DNA of 64,000 nt from assembly GCF_022206305.1 (NCBI RefSeq), contig NZ_JAKOIW010000010.1:107766-171765 (forward strand), given 5' to 3'. This document shows positions 23,968 through 32,214 of the stretch, piece by piece. The number at the start of each line of letters is the position of its first letter. Positions within the stretch are counted from its first letter, which is position 1. A program made the position numbers and the translations under genes. Source of the stretch: Gordonia sp. 'Campus'. Its GTDB lineage: Bacteria > Actinomycetota > Actinomycetes > Mycobacteriales > Mycobacteriaceae. A model generated the notes under the pieces. The model searched no databases. It had not been told where the DNA came from and worked only from the letters and a program-made list of their open reading frames with translations.

Positions 23968-24450
23968 GTGTGCCAATACTGCGGGTGCCGGGACATGCCG
24001 TTGCTCCGCGACTACACCGCCGAACACGAACGGGCCGTGAACCTCGGCGGCGACGCCGTGCGGGCGCTCGATGCCGACGACCGTGACACCGCCCGCCGGC
24101 TCGCGGACCGGCTCGTCGTCGAACTGCGGTCACACTGGCGGGGCGAGGAAGACGGGTTGTTCGTCCAGTTGCTCGACACCGACCGGGACCTCTTCGCCGG
24201 GTACATCGACCCGCTCATCGCCGAGCACCGGGAGCTCGACGCGTTCCTGACGTCGATGGACCTGTCCGATCCTGCCGACCGCGACCGGTTCCGACGCGAG
24301 GTCGACGGGCTCCACCAGCACATCGCGAAAGAGGAGGACGCGCTGTTCCCTGCGTCGGTGACGACCCTCGACGGCGATCAGTGGGATGCCGCGATCGTCG
24401 CCTGGCAGCAGGCGCATCCCGGGGAGAAACTGCTCGACCACGGCGTGTAG
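23968..24450 (+). CDS. hemerythrin HHE domain protein with N-terminal Cys motif
   Basis: A 160-residue cytoplasmic protein. It begins VCQYCGCRDMPLLRDYTAEHERAV, with the cysteine cluster CQYCGC typical of one actinobacterial hemerythrin subgroup. A four-helix HHE domain follows, with ligand candidates in TAEHERA, LRSHWRGEEDGLF, IAEHRELDAF and LHQHIAKEEDALFP. HHE proteins bind a di-iron centre and sense or handle oxygen, NO or iron. Start GTG 23968 is chosen because the protein aligns from the Cys motif and GAGGA precedes it; the open frame before that is not protein-like. It is divergent from hisD. Confidence 0.85.
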   Translation: MCQYCGCRDMPLLRDYTAEHERAVNLGGDAVRALDADDRDTARRLADRLVVELRSHWRGEEDGLFVQLLDTDRDLFAGYIDPLIAEHRELDAFLTSMDLSDPADRDRFRREVDGLHQHIAKEEDALFPASVTTLDGDQWDAAIVAWQQAHPGEKLLDHGV

Positions 24451-24609
24451 GCGTCGGGAGGGTACCCACACGCCGGCCTGAAGTTGGTCGCCGGGCTGAC
24501 CAGATGGCGCCTACCACACGACACCGACAGCTCCCACCGCCCCAGATTGAGTGAAAGCTCTGCGCGACAACATATTTCGAATTCTCCGTTACCCGATTCT
24601 CGGGTACAC

Positions 24610-24625
24610 TCGAACGTACATTCGC
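24610..24625. promoter_or_regulatory. possible LexA/SOS box upstream of the HNH gene
   Basis: TCGAACGTACATTCGC, 30 bases before the ATG at 24655. It matches the mycobacterial SOS box pattern TCGAAC-N4-GTTCGA at ten of twelve defined bases. Members of the related 13E12 repeat family in M. tuberculosis are known to be under LexA control, which makes the match more credible. Confidence 0.45.
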
Positions 24626-24654
24626 AGCAACGGTTCTCAGGGGAGGTAACCGTC

Positions 24655-26271
24655 ATGGCCGACATCACATCTGTCGTCGATGATTCGGCTGCGCCCCAAC
24701 CGCGTGCCGTCGAGCTGGTGGCCGAGCTGCATGCGATCCTCGACGAACTGCAGACCGTCAATCTGTCTCCGTGCACCGACGAAGAATTGATCGAGGTCGC
24801 CGCCGCGACCGAACGCGCCATCGCCCGAACCACCTACGCCGGTGACCGGCAAGTCGCCGAAGTCGAGGGTCGTGACCTGCCACGCAAGACCGGGTACCGC
24901 ACCCTCATCCAGTTCATGAACCACCGACTCCGCGTCACCAACCCGGTTCGGCGGCGCAAGCACCTCAACGCCACCGCCACGCTCACGTGCCTCAGCGGCG
25001 ACCGCCTCGAACCCGAACACCCCACCCTGGCCGCAGCATTCGCCGCAGGAACGGTCGGGACCGCCCACGTCCAGGCCGCCCTCGACGTCCTCGACCGCAT
25101 CCCACTGGCCGTCGCCCACGACGTGAAAGTCGCCGCCGAACGACAGATGGCCGAGATCGCCGCCGATCACACCCCTGCCGACATCACCCAACTCGGTGCG
25201 CGGTTGCTCGCCCACCTCGACCCCGACGGCACCCTGGCCGACGACTCCGACCGTAAACGGCGCCGCAACCTATGGGTCAACCGCCAACGAGCCGACGGCA
25301 CCGCGAAGATGACAGCCACCCTCACCCCCGAGTTGGCTGCCCGGGTGACCATGTTGCTTGCCGTCTGGGCCAAGCCCGGAATGAACAACCCCAACGATCC
25401 GTATTCGCCCACCGGGTCAGTCGAGGACGCCGACCCCGACGCCCTGGCTGCAGCAGCCGACCGCGACGACCGCACGCCCGCCCAGATCAACCACGACGCA
25501 CTCAATGCCCTGCTGAAAGCGGTGCTCGAAGACGGACTGCTCGGCAAGTCTCACCGCGGGCTGCCCGTGCAGCTGATCATCAAAGCCGACCTGAACGACC
25601 TGATCCGCGAAGCCGGGCTGGCCACGACCGCCACCGGAACCCTGCTGCCCATCCCCGACTTGATCGCGATGGCCGCCGACGTTCAGCCGTGGCTGGCGAT
25701 CTTCAAAGACGCCACCGCGGTGCCGCTGCACTTCGGACGCGGCAGACGTCTGGCCACCCGTGCACAACGCCTCGCTTCCTTCGCCCGCCCCGACGGTGAG
25801 GTGTGCTCGGCGCCCGGTTGTGATCAGCCCGCCACCCACGTCGAACTCCACCACGCCCAGAAAGACTGGGCCAAGGGTGGTCTCACCGACATCGACGACC
25901 TCGCCCCGGCCTGTCCGCGGCACAATCGGATGGTCGGTGATCAGCCCGGGCAGTACACCACCCGGATCGAACGGTCCGGACCCGACGAAGGCCGCTGCGT
26001 CTGGAGGTTGAATGCCGAACCCGGCGCGCCACCCAACCCCGAACACATCAACCGCCGACCCGACATACCCCGGTGGTTCGCCCACCACCTCAACACCGTG
26101 CGCGACGAGATCCACGGACCACCAACGCCGTCCGGCCATGACGCACGCCCAGATGACCTGCGCCTGAACATCAGCCACGTCATCGACGTCCGACCACCCC
26201 GACCCGGACCACCGACGCCTCGCCCGTCCCTCGTGGAGGCGCATCTCACGACGCTCCTCGCCACCCTCTGA
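24655..26271 (+). CDS. DUF222 / HNH endonuclease domain protein (13E12-like)
   Basis: A 538-residue protein. Residues ~10-370 form the helical DUF222 region (ELHAILDELQTVNLSPCTDEE; YRTLIQFMNHRLRVTNP; GTVGTAHVQAALDVL). An HNH nuclease domain follows with CSAPGCDQPATHVELHHAQ, DWAKGGLTDIDDLAPACPRHN. The Cys pairs, the HH motif and the final HN are all present, so the nuclease looks intact. These proteins are abundant, multi-copy and variable in Mycobacteriales, and behave like REP13E12 elements; the biological role is unsettled. The start is fixed by GGGAGGT eight bases upstream. The preceding ~200 bases are AT-richer than the neighbourhood, consistent with acquired DNA. Confidence 0.9.
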   Translation: MADITSVVDDSAAPQPRAVELVAELHAILDELQTVNLSPCTDEELIEVAAATERAIARTTYAGDRQVAEVEGRDLPRKTGYRTLIQFMNHRLRVTNPVRRRKHLNATATLTCLSGDRLEPEHPTLAAAFAAGTVGTAHVQAALDVLDRIPLAVAHDVKVAAERQMAEIAADHTPADITQLGARLLAHLDPDGTLADDSDRKRRRNLWVNRQRADGTAKMTATLTPELAARVTMLLAVWAKPGMNNPNDPYSPTGSVEDADPDALAAAADRDDRTPAQINHDALNALLKAVLEDGLLGKSHRGLPVQLIIKADLNDLIREAGLATTATGTLLPIPDLIAMAADVQPWLAIFKDATAVPLHFGRGRRLATRAQRLASFARPDGEVCSAPGCDQPATHVELHHAQKDWAKGGLTDIDDLAPACPRHNRMVGDQPGQYTTRIERSGPDEGRCVWRLNAEPGAPPNPEHINRRPDIPRWFAHHLNTVRDEIHGPPTPSGHDARPDDLRLNISHVIDVRPPRPGPPTPRPSLVEAHLTTLLATL

Positions 26272-26373
26272 CCTGTGCCCGGAGCGACACCCACCACCAA
26301 CGAACCTCAACGACCCGACCGCGGCGCGACAATTCCGTCGCCACCTGCGGCTCACTTCGATAGCCTCCGGTCC

Positions 26374-26694
26374 GTGCCCGAACCTCACAAGCCGCTACAC
26401 GTCTGCTGCCTGCTCTGGGCGCACGACGACGCGGCCGGTGCCCTGACCCGCTACGAGGACACCGTTCTCGATCTGCTTCCCGAGCACGACGGTGTCGTGC
26501 TCAGCCGGGTGATCGGCGACGGACAGGGCGGTACGCCGCACGAGGTGCAGATCTTGCGTCTCGCCGACCGCGGTGCACTCGACGCCTATCTCGCCGATCC
26601 GCGTCGCACGGCGCTCGCCGACGAACGGGACCGGGTCATCGCCCGTACCGAGGTGTTCGAGGTCGATGTCCGGACCGGCGATCCGGGCAGCTGA
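26374..26694 (+). CDS. conserved hypothetical protein, possible alpha/beta-barrel fold
   Basis: A 106-residue product starting VPEPHKPLHVCCLLWAHDDAAGALTRYEDTVL. The pattern beta-strand, helix (YEDTVLDLLPEHDG), strand (VVLSRVIGD), strand (HEVQILRLAD), helix (GALDAYLADPRRTALADERDRVI) and strand (TEVFEVDV) resembles small dimeric alpha/beta-barrel proteins such as YCII/DUF1330. I do not recognise a specific family. A conserved hypothetical also lies between hisD and nadC in M. tuberculosis (Rv1598c), perhaps its counterpart. It converges on nadC, with four bases between the two ends. Confidence 0.75.
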   Translation: MPEPHKPLHVCCLLWAHDDAAGALTRYEDTVLDLLPEHDGVVLSRVIGDGQGGTPHEVQILRLADRGALDAYLADPRRTALADERDRVIARTEVFEVDVRTGDPGS

Positions 26695-26698
26695 TCTC

Positions 26699-27610
26699 TC
26701 AGGGCGCGGGGATGTCCAACCCGAGGTCGAGCACGGTGACCGAATGGGTCAGCGCACCGACCGCGAGGTAGTCGACGCCGGTGCGGGCATAGTCGATGGC
26801 GACGTCGAGCGACAGGCCACCGGAGCTCTCCAATTTGGTCTCCGGCGAGCGCGTGTTGCGTCGCTGGACGGCCATCTGCGTCTCCCACGGCTCGAAATTA
26901 TCGAGCAGGACCAGCTGTGGCCTCAGTTCGAGGACCTCGTCGAGCTGCGACAGCGAGTCCACCTCCACCTCGACCGGCAGCCCGGGCGCCGCGTCCCGCA
27001 CCGCTCGCAGCGCCGCCGCGACCGAACCGGCTGCGGCGACGTGGTTGTCCTTGATGAGCGCCGCGTCGCCGAGACCCATGCGATGGTTGACTCCCCCGCC
27101 TGCCCGCACCGCGTACTTCTGCAGGTGACGCATTCCGGGCAGCGTCTTGCGCGAATCCCGGATCCTCGCGCCCGTCTCCTCGACGGCCGAAACCCAGGCC
27201 GCGGTGGCCGTCGCGATCCCCGACATGTGCGAGATCAGGTTCAGCGCAGTGCGTTCCGCGGTCAGCAGCGCGCGCGTCGGGGCGTGCACGGACAGTACGA
27301 CGGTGCCCGGTTCGACGCGGCTGCCGTCGTCGACCCGGGTCCTGATCGTGTACTCGCCCGCGCCGATCACCTCGTCGAAGACCGCCTCGACGACGGGGAC
27401 ACCGGCGATGACGCCGTGCGCGCGACTGACGATCGCCGCGTCGACGACCGCGTCGGCGGGCACCGTGGACGCGGTCGTGACGTCTGGTCCGTACCGCAGA
27501 TCCTCGTCGAGGGCGGTCCGGATCAACGCGCGGACCTCGTCGGTGACCGCGACTCCGAGTTCGCCGCCCGCGGCCTGACCGACGAAATCGTCGCTCACGC
27601 CAGCGCTCAT
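26699..27610 (-). CDS. nadC: nicotinate-nucleotide pyrophosphorylase (carboxylating)
   Basis: Converts quinolinate and PRPP to nicotinate mononucleotide, CO2 and PPi. The 303-residue product has [63 protein letters not shown] and [12 protein letters not shown], which carry the quinolinate- and PRPP-binding residues. ATG 27610 overlaps the nadA stop (ATGA). In M. tuberculosis nadB lies between nadA and nadC; here it does not. The longer frame upstream of 27610 is a shadow of nadA. Confidence 0.96.
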   Translation of the reverse strand: MSAGVSDDFVGQAAGGELGVAVTDEVRALIRTALDEDLRYGPDVTTASTVPADAVVDAAIVSRAHGVIAGVPVVEAVFDEVIGAGEYTIRTRVDDGSRVEPGTVVLSVHAPTRALLTAERTALNLISHMSGIATATAAWVSAVEETGARIRDSRKTLPGMRHLQKYAVRAGGGVNHRMGLGDAALIKDNHVAAAGSVAAALRAVRDAAPGLPVEVEVDSLSQLDEVLELRPQLVLLDNFEPWETQMAVQRRNTRSPETKLESSGGLSLDVAIDYARTGVDYLAVGALTHSVTVLDLGLDIPAP

Positions 27611-28674
27611 TCGCCCGAGCCGGGGTTGCCGATCGCGATCATCCGCTCGACGCTCTTGCGCGCCTTCTCGGCGACATCGGCGTCGACGAAGACCTCGTCG
27701 CGACCCTCCCGCAGGCACCGGAGCATGGCGGCGGGGGTGATCATCTTCATGTAGGGGCACGACGCGCGGTCGTTGACGGCCTGGAAGTCGACACCCGGGG
27801 CGGCCTTGCGCAACTGGTGCAGCATCCCGACCTCGGTGGCGACCAGGACCTGCTTGGCACCCGTCTTGCGGGCCGCATCGAGCATGCCTCCGGTCGAGAG
27901 GATCTTCACCTTCTCCTCGGGCACGAAACCCTCGCCCGCCAGGTACAGCGCCGACGTCGCGCAGCCGCACTCCGGGTGGATGAACAGGTCGGCGTCGGGG
28001 TGGGCGTTCGCCTGCGCGGTCAGCTCATCACCGTTGATGCCGGCGTGGACGTGGCACTCGCCCGCCCAGATGTGGATGTTGTCGCGGCCGGTCTCACGCT
28101 TGACGTGTGCGCCGAGGAACTGATCGGGCAGGAACAGGACGTCGCGATCGGGATCGATCGAGGCCACCACGTCGACGGCATTCGACGACGTGCAGCAGAT
28201 GTCGGTGAGCCCCTTCACCTCGGCGGTCGTGTTGACGTAGGACACCACGAGCGCGTCGGGGAACTCGGCCTTCCAGGCGCGCAGTTCGTCGGCGGTGATC
28301 GAGTCGGCCAGCGAGCAACCGGCACGCTCGTCGGGGATCAGGACACGCTTCTCCGGGCTGAGGATCTTGGCGGTCTCCGCCATGAAGTGGACGCCGCAGA
28401 AGATGATCTCGTCCGAGTCGACCTCGGCCGCGATCCGCGACAGCGCGAGGGAGTCGCCCACGTGGTCGGCCACGTCCTGGATGGCCGGGAGCTGGTAATT
28501 GTGGGCGAGCAGGGTCGCGTTGCGCGCCTTGGCGAGACGCCGCACCTCGTCTGCCCATTCCTGGGTCGGCTCGACGCCGGTGTATCCGCCGGGCGCGTCG
28601 TACCACTGCGCATCGTTGAGCGCCTGCACTGCAGGCGCGGTCACGGCCGCCGGGCGATCGCTGGTGATGCTCAT
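27607..28674 (-). CDS. nadA: quinolinate synthase
   Basis: A 4Fe-4S enzyme that condenses iminoaspartate with dihydroxyacetone phosphate to quinolinate. The 355-residue product has the three cluster cysteines in [25 protein letters not shown] and [13 protein letters not shown], the helix segment [19 protein letters not shown], and the late [20 protein letters not shown] 28674 is selected because AGAGGAG lies six bases before it; a GTG two codons earlier would sit against the ribosome-binding site. It is the first gene of the nadA-nadC pair and is preceded by a perfect palindrome at the promoter. Confidence 0.96.
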   Translation of the reverse strand: MSITSDRPAAVTAPAVQALNDAQWYDAPGGYTGVEPTQEWADEVRRLAKARNATLLAHNYQLPAIQDVADHVGDSLALSRIAAEVDSDEIIFCGVHFMAETAKILSPEKRVLIPDERAGCSLADSITADELRAWKAEFPDALVVSYVNTTAEVKGLTDICCTSSNAVDVVASIDPDRDVLFLPDQFLGAHVKRETGRDNIHIWAGECHVHAGINGDELTAQANAHPDADLFIHPECGCATSALYLAGEGFVPEEKVKILSTGGMLDAARKTGAKQVLVATEVGMLHQLRKAAPGVDFQAVNDRASCPYMKMITPAAMLRCLREGRDEVFVDADVAEKARKSVERMIAIGNPGSGE

Positions 28675-28755
28675 TGCCACTCCTCTGGCTGCCCGGAACG
28701 ACGATCGGCTCCGGGACGCTCGTTCCCCAGATCACGGGCCGTGTGTCCGAGGCAG

Positions 28756-28778
28756 GTTTTCGACTCGTGGTCGAAAAC
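28756..28778. promoter_or_regulatory. NadR/NrtR operator candidate
   Basis: A perfect inverted repeat: GTTTTCGAC (28756-28764), five-base spacer, GTCGAAAAC (28770-28778). It begins about eight bases downstream of a TACGAT -10 box for nadA, so it covers the predicted transcription start. An NrtR/NadR-type regulator gene lies 1.8 kb away. Confidence 0.75.
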
Positions 28779-28785
28779 GCTATGC

Positions 28786-28791
28786 ATCGTA
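28786..28791 (-). promoter_or_regulatory. -10 box of the nadA-nadC operon
   Basis: TACGAT on the minus strand, about 110 bases before the nadA ATG. Transcription would start near 28779, at the edge of the palindrome. Confidence 0.55.
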
Positions 28792-28861
28792 ACATTCGCC
28801 ACACCGGCGGCATTCCCGCGACGGTCGTCGGCGGCGCGTCGGTGATCGCGCACCGGCCCGA

Positions 28862-29398
28862 TCAGGAACACATGAGGGCGTCGAGATAGCGGTCGGTCAT
28901 CCTCGACTGGACGAACCTGCCTATGGGGCCACCGAGCCGGGTGAACCATCGACCCGGCCGGGAAAAGGCGACGATGTGCCCGACGACCGTGTCGTCGTCG
29001 CACCATTGCACCCAGAACCGCTCCTCGCCGGACTCCGGATGCCCGGGCAGCGTGCCGTAGGCAAAGCCTCGCTCACGGTCGGTGTCGATCACCTCGATCA
29101 CCCGGCATCGTGCGGGCAGCCCCACGCGCCCGATCCCCAGGCGCAGGGTGACCGACGCGCCGACCGTCACGGCCGGAAGCCCGCCGTCGCGTTCGGCGAC
29201 GACCTCGAGACCGGCACCACGATGCATGTCCCAGTTCATGATTCGCGACGAGGCGGTGACGAAGCAGTCCTGTCCGGTGCCGACCACGCGCGAGCGCCGC
29301 ACGTGGTGATAGCCCTCCGGCAGCTCTCCGGCCGTGGCACCGACCTCCCGGTAGGTCAGGGCCGATCGTCCTTCCGGCGTTTGGCGCGGGGTCGTCAT
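28862..29398 (-). CDS. DUF1990 family protein
   Basis: A 178-residue cytoplasmic protein. It matches the DUF1990 pattern: LTYREVGATAGELPEGYHHV, RRSRVVGTGQDCFVTASSRIMNWDMHRGAGL, then VGLPARCRVIEVIDTDRERGFAYGTLPGHPE followed by GEERFWVQW, and a C-terminal helix ending DRYLDALM. The fold is related to START/polyketide-cyclase-like barrels; no enzymatic activity is established. Its start overlaps the stop of the XRE regulator gene (ATGA), so the two form one transcript that is divergent from map. Confidence 0.85.
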   Translation of the reverse strand: MTTPRQTPEGRSALTYREVGATAGELPEGYHHVRRSRVVGTGQDCFVTASSRIMNWDMHRGAGLEVVAERDGGLPAVTVGASVTLRLGIGRVGLPARCRVIEVIDTDRERGFAYGTLPGHPESGEERFWVQWCDDDTVVGHIVAFSRPGRWFTRLGGPIGRFVQSRMTDRYLDALMCS

Positions 29399-29655
29399 CC
29401 GGCGCGTGCCACCTCGGCCTCGAGCACCAGGGCGAGGTCGTCGAGGGAGGTGTCGAGGGCCCTGGCGAGGGCGGCGATCGTCGCGAACGCCGGTGTGGGC
29501 ATGCGCCCGGTCTCGATCTTGCGGAGCGTCTCGGGCGAGATCCCGGCGCCGACCGCGACATCGCCGAGCGGGCGTCCCCCGCGTAACTCGCGCAACCGAG
29601 CCCCCAGCCGGCGGCCGGCGGCGATCTGTTCCGGGGTCAACGGGTTACGCACCAT
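29395..29655 (-). CDS. XRE-family HTH transcriptional regulator (86 aa)
   Basis: A small DNA-binding protein, essentially a single helix-turn-helix domain: LGARLRELRGGRPLGDVAVGAGISPETLRKIETG, then PAFATIAALARALDTSLDDL. The recognition helix is around SPETLRKIE. ATG 29655 lies six bases after a TACGAT box, so the mRNA is probably leaderless. Two palindromes sharing CGGTAT-N4-ATACCG lie directly upstream. The first overlaps where the -35 would be, which suggests autorepression. The DUF1990 gene follows with a four-base overlap. Confidence 0.88.
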   Translation of the reverse strand: MVRNPLTPEQIAAGRRLGARLRELRGGRPLGDVAVGAGISPETLRKIETGRMPTPAFATIAALARALDTSLDDLALVLEAEVARAG

Positions 29656-29661
29656 GCGGCG

Positions 29662-29667
29662 ATCGTA
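29662..29667 (-). promoter_or_regulatory. -10 box of the XRE-DUF1990 operon
   Basis: TACGAT on the minus strand with six bases between it and the ATG; a leaderless-type promoter. Confidence 0.55.
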
Positions 29668-29673
29668 GCCGAT

Positions 29674-29714
29674 CCGGTATACCTATACCGGAACGACGGT
29701 ATTTCTATACCGTC
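29674..29714. promoter_or_regulatory. twin palindromic operators between the XRE gene and map
   Basis: Site 1: CCGGTAT (29674-29680), ACCT, ATACCGG (29685-29691). Site 2: GACGGTAT (29695-29702), TTCT, ATACCGTC (29707-29714). Both are perfect and share CGGTAT-N4-ATACCG. Their centres are 22 bases apart, two helical turns, so two dimers could bind the same face. They are the likely binding sites of the adjacent XRE protein. Confidence 0.75.
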
Positions 29715-29789
29715 GATGCCCGGACCGGCAGCGCCCGGACTCATACCGCCTCGACTCGACAACGCTCACCACATACCGAAGGACACCAG

Positions 29790-30563
29790 ATGGTCGAACT
29801 GAAGACACCCGACGAGGTCGCCGCGATGGGGGTGACCGGAAGGTTCATCGCCGACCTGCTCGACGACTTGACCGACCGCGCCGACGTGGGAGTGAACCTC
29901 CTCGATCTGGAGGAACGCGCACGCGAGCTGATCGCCGCGCGCGGTGCTCAGTCCTGCTATTGGGACTACTCCCCCTCCTTCGGGCGCGGACCGTTCCGCA
30001 ACGTCATCTGCCTCTCGGTGAACGATGCGGTGCTGCACGGCCTTCCGCACGATCATGTGCTCGCCGACGGAGATCTGCTGTCGATGGACATCGCGGTGTC
30101 GATCGACGGCTGGGTGGCCGACTCCGCCCGGAGCATCATCGTCGGGACACCGAGACCCGAGGACCGACGTCTCGTCGACGCCACCGAGGAGGCACTGGCG
30201 GCCGCCATCGACGCCGCACGACCTGAGGGCCGCCTCGGGGACATCTCCGCCGCCATCGGTGCGGTCGCCAAGTCGTACGGATATCGCGTCAACACGGAGT
30301 TCGGCGGTCACGGACTCGGACGCACCATGCACGAGGACCCTCACGTGGCCAACGTGGGCAGGGCGGGTCGCGGCATGACGCTCCGCCCCGGACTCACCCT
30401 CGCGTTGGAACCCTGGTTCACGCTGGGCTCCGACCGCATCAAGTTCGATGCCGACGGGTGGACCATCCGCTCTTTCGACGGTTCGCGGGGCGCCCACAGC
30501 GAACACACCATCGCGGTCACCGACGGCGAGGCGCTGATCCTGACGTCGAACGAACCGCAGTAG
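29790..30563 (+). CDS. map: type I methionine aminopeptidase
   Basis: Removes N-terminal Met from new proteins; a di-metal cytoplasmic enzyme. The 257-residue product is a short MetAP without the N-terminal SH3-binding extension. The five metal ligands are visible: Asp in LLSMDIAVSIDG, Asp in WVADSARSI, His in FGGHGLGRTMHEDPHV, Glu in LALEPWFTL, and Glu in HSEHTIAVT. ATG 29790 has AAGGA seven bases before it. Actinobacteria usually have two MetAPs, and the one near ispG is the housekeeping copy. This one, next to a private regulator, may be the accessory copy; that is an inference. Confidence 0.93.
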   Translation: MVELKTPDEVAAMGVTGRFIADLLDDLTDRADVGVNLLDLEERARELIAARGAQSCYWDYSPSFGRGPFRNVICLSVNDAVLHGLPHDHVLADGDLLSMDIAVSIDGWVADSARSIIVGTPRPEDRRLVDATEEALAAAIDAARPEGRLGDISAAIGAVAKSYGYRVNTEFGGHGLGRTMHEDPHVANVGRAGRGMTLRPGLTLALEPWFTLGSDRIKFDADGWTIRSFDGSRGAHSEHTIAVTDGEALILTSNEPQ

Positions 30564-30606
30564 CGTCACCTCGTCACCGGCGGGCACGATGCGGCGAGCC
30601 GGGCCC

Positions 30607-30612
30607 TACAAT
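30607..30612 (+). promoter_or_regulatory. -10 box of nadR (leaderless type)
   Basis: TACAAT, seven bases before the ATG at 30620, so transcription would begin at or next to the start codon. Confidence 0.6.
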
Positions 30613-30619
30613 CGAGCGC

Positions 30620-31339
30620 ATGCCAGCCGCCGGGTCCGAGCCGCCCATCGCCGACGGCACGACGCTCCGGGTGGAAGTGCTCAGCGTCGTCTTCCAGATC
30701 CGGATGGCCTCGCCCGGCGCCGACGACCAGGCCTCGCTGTGTGTGCTGCTGTCCCGGTCGTCCGCCGATTGCTGGACCCTTCCCGGAGGCGGCGTCGGGA
30801 CCGACGAGACGCTGTCGGCGAGTGCCCGCCGACTGGTCGCCGACACCCTTGACGTCCGGGAGATAGCGCATCTCGAACAGTTGTCGGTGTTCTCCGATCC
30901 GCGGCGGGTGCCCGTGGTCCGCACGATCGCGTCGACCTACATGGGTCTGGTGCCCTCGGACGCGTCCGCCTCGCTGCCCGACGGAGCCGCCTGGTTCGGC
31001 GTCGACGGATTGCCCTCTCTCGCCTTCGATCACGGGGACATCATCCACGCGGCCCGGCACCGGCTGGCCGCGAAACTCTCCTACACCAATATCGCCTTCG
31101 CTCTCGCGCCGGCCCGGTTCCCGATGTCGCAACTCTCCGAGATCTACTGTGCCGCACTGGGATACCCTGTCGACACGACCAACCTCCTGCGCATCCTCAG
31201 TCGCCGCGCCGTCGTGGTCGCGACCGGAACCGTCGGCAAGACCGGCCGTTCCGGTGGCCGGCCCCCGGCTCTCTACGCCTTCGCCGACAAGGAATTGCGC
31301 GTCACGGACGAGTTCGCGACGCTGCGTCCGCCGATGTGA
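30620..31339 (+). CDS. nadR: NrtR/NadR-type Nudix-related transcriptional regulator of NAD synthesis
   Basis: A 239-residue protein. Residues ~15-140 are a Nudix fold in which the Nudix box is degenerate (GGGVGTDETLSASARRLVAD): the REUxEE catalytic glutamates are lost, as in NrtR regulators that bind rather than hydrolyse the ligand. Residues ~150-239 form a winged helix (FPMSQLSEIYCAALGYPVDT, LRILSRRAVVVATG, GRPPALYAF). In mycobacteria the homologue represses the nad operon. Its target here is most likely the palindrome upstream of nadA. The start is supported by the -10 box seven bases upstream. The 3' end overlaps the convergent membrane protein gene by 38 bases. Confidence 0.88.
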   Translation: MPAAGSEPPIADGTTLRVEVLSVVFQIRMASPGADDQASLCVLLSRSSADCWTLPGGGVGTDETLSASARRLVADTLDVREIAHLEQLSVFSDPRRVPVVRTIASTYMGLVPSDASASLPDGAAWFGVDGLPSLAFDHGDIIHAARHRLAAKLSYTNIAFALAPARFPMSQLSEIYCAALGYPVDTTNLLRILSRRAVVVATGTVGKTGRSGGRPPALYAFADKELRVTDEFATLRPPM

Positions 31340-31946
31340 CGTCGCTCGACGACCAGTCCACCTCGTCGAGATCACCGACGCCGAGATCGGCGGTCCGCGA
31401 GGACAACACGCACACCAGGTACACCACCGCGAATGCGAACGGTGCGCAGATGAGCAGCGTCCACGGGTCGCTGGGTCCGGATCGTGTGCCGCCGTCGAGC
31501 CAGAGCTCCGGCGCGACGCGGTAGACCGCCTCGACGGGCATCGAGGCCGGATCGTCGTGGAAACGCAGGCCCGCAACCCACATGCCGACCGCCGCCGCCA
31601 GCGCCCCACCCGCAGTGCTCGCCAGTACCGGCCACACGAAACCGCTGACCCCGCGCCAGGCCCTGGCCGCGAACCACACCACCAGTGCTGCGATGCCGCC
31701 GTAGGCGAACATCACGAGCGCGAACGCCCCGACCCCACCGAAGTCGGTCGAGACGTCGTCCCGGCGCAGACCTTCGACGACGATCCCCGTCGAAGCGGGG
31801 GTGAGGAGCCCCCAGATGATGCCGGCGACGGCACCGAGCGCCACCACTCCGAGCGCCACGGCGATCAGCCGTGAGAGCGGTCGGTCCAGCCGTCGCGGCG
31901 ATCCGGTGTCCAGCTCCTGATGCTGCGGACCGTCGGGCACGGTCAT
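31302..31946 (-). CDS. membrane protein (DUF2567-like)
   Basis: A 214-residue protein with four membrane segments: [63 protein letters not shown] and [19 protein letters not shown] hydrophilic loop after the third segment contains [17 protein letters not shown]. The arrangement bioB - bsaP - membrane protein matches Rv1589 - Rv1590 - Rv1591 of M. tuberculosis. Function unknown; a role in biotin synthesis or transport would be speculation. The ATG overlaps the bsaP stop (ATGA). The end overlaps nadR by 38 bases tail-to-tail. Confidence 0.85.
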   Translation of the reverse strand: MTVPDGPQHQELDTGSPRRLDRPLSRLIAVALGVVALGAVAGIIWGLLTPASTGIVVEGLRRDDVSTDFGGVGAFALVMFAYGGIAALVVWFAARAWRGVSGFVWPVLASTAGGALAAAVGMWVAGLRFHDDPASMPVEAVYRVAPELWLDGGTRSGPSDPWTLLICAPFAFAVVYLVCVLSSRTADLGVGDLDEVDWSSSDVTSADAASRTRP

Positions 31947-32182
31947 CGTCGACCCAGCTCCGTCGAGTCGACGGTGCCATGGCGCGAGCAGCGGGCGTCC
32001 CAGCCGTCGGGCCGCACCTGGACGACCATCCTCCGGCCGCACTGTCCGCAGAAGCGCGGCGGCTCGAGACCGAGCCGGGCCGCCGGCGGAATCGCTTCGG
32101 GCGCCTGCAGTTCCAGTTCGAGTCCGGTGTAAACACCGAACCTGCACGGTTCGGCGAGAGGACCCGGGACGGTGTCGATCAT
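31943..32182 (-). CDS. bsaP: biotin synthase auxiliary protein
   Basis: A 79-residue protein starting [20 protein letters not shown], with a metal-binding-like motif [10 protein letters not shown] (CxxC) and a further Cys in WDARCSRHG, plus Cys-13. Position directly after bioB and the sequence pattern match mycobacterial Rv1590/BsaP, reported to be needed by the mycobacterial type of biotin synthase for turnover. It is likely to act on BioB's iron-sulfur clusters in the cytoplasm. It follows bioB by 32 bases and overlaps the next gene by four. Confidence 0.85.
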   Translation of the reverse strand: MIDTVPGPLAEPCRFGVYTGLELELQAPEAIPPAARLGLEPPRFCGQCGRRMVVQVRPDGWDARCSRHGTVDSTELGRR

Positions 32183-32214
32183 GAGAACACGCTACCGATC
32201 TCCGGAACCCACCG

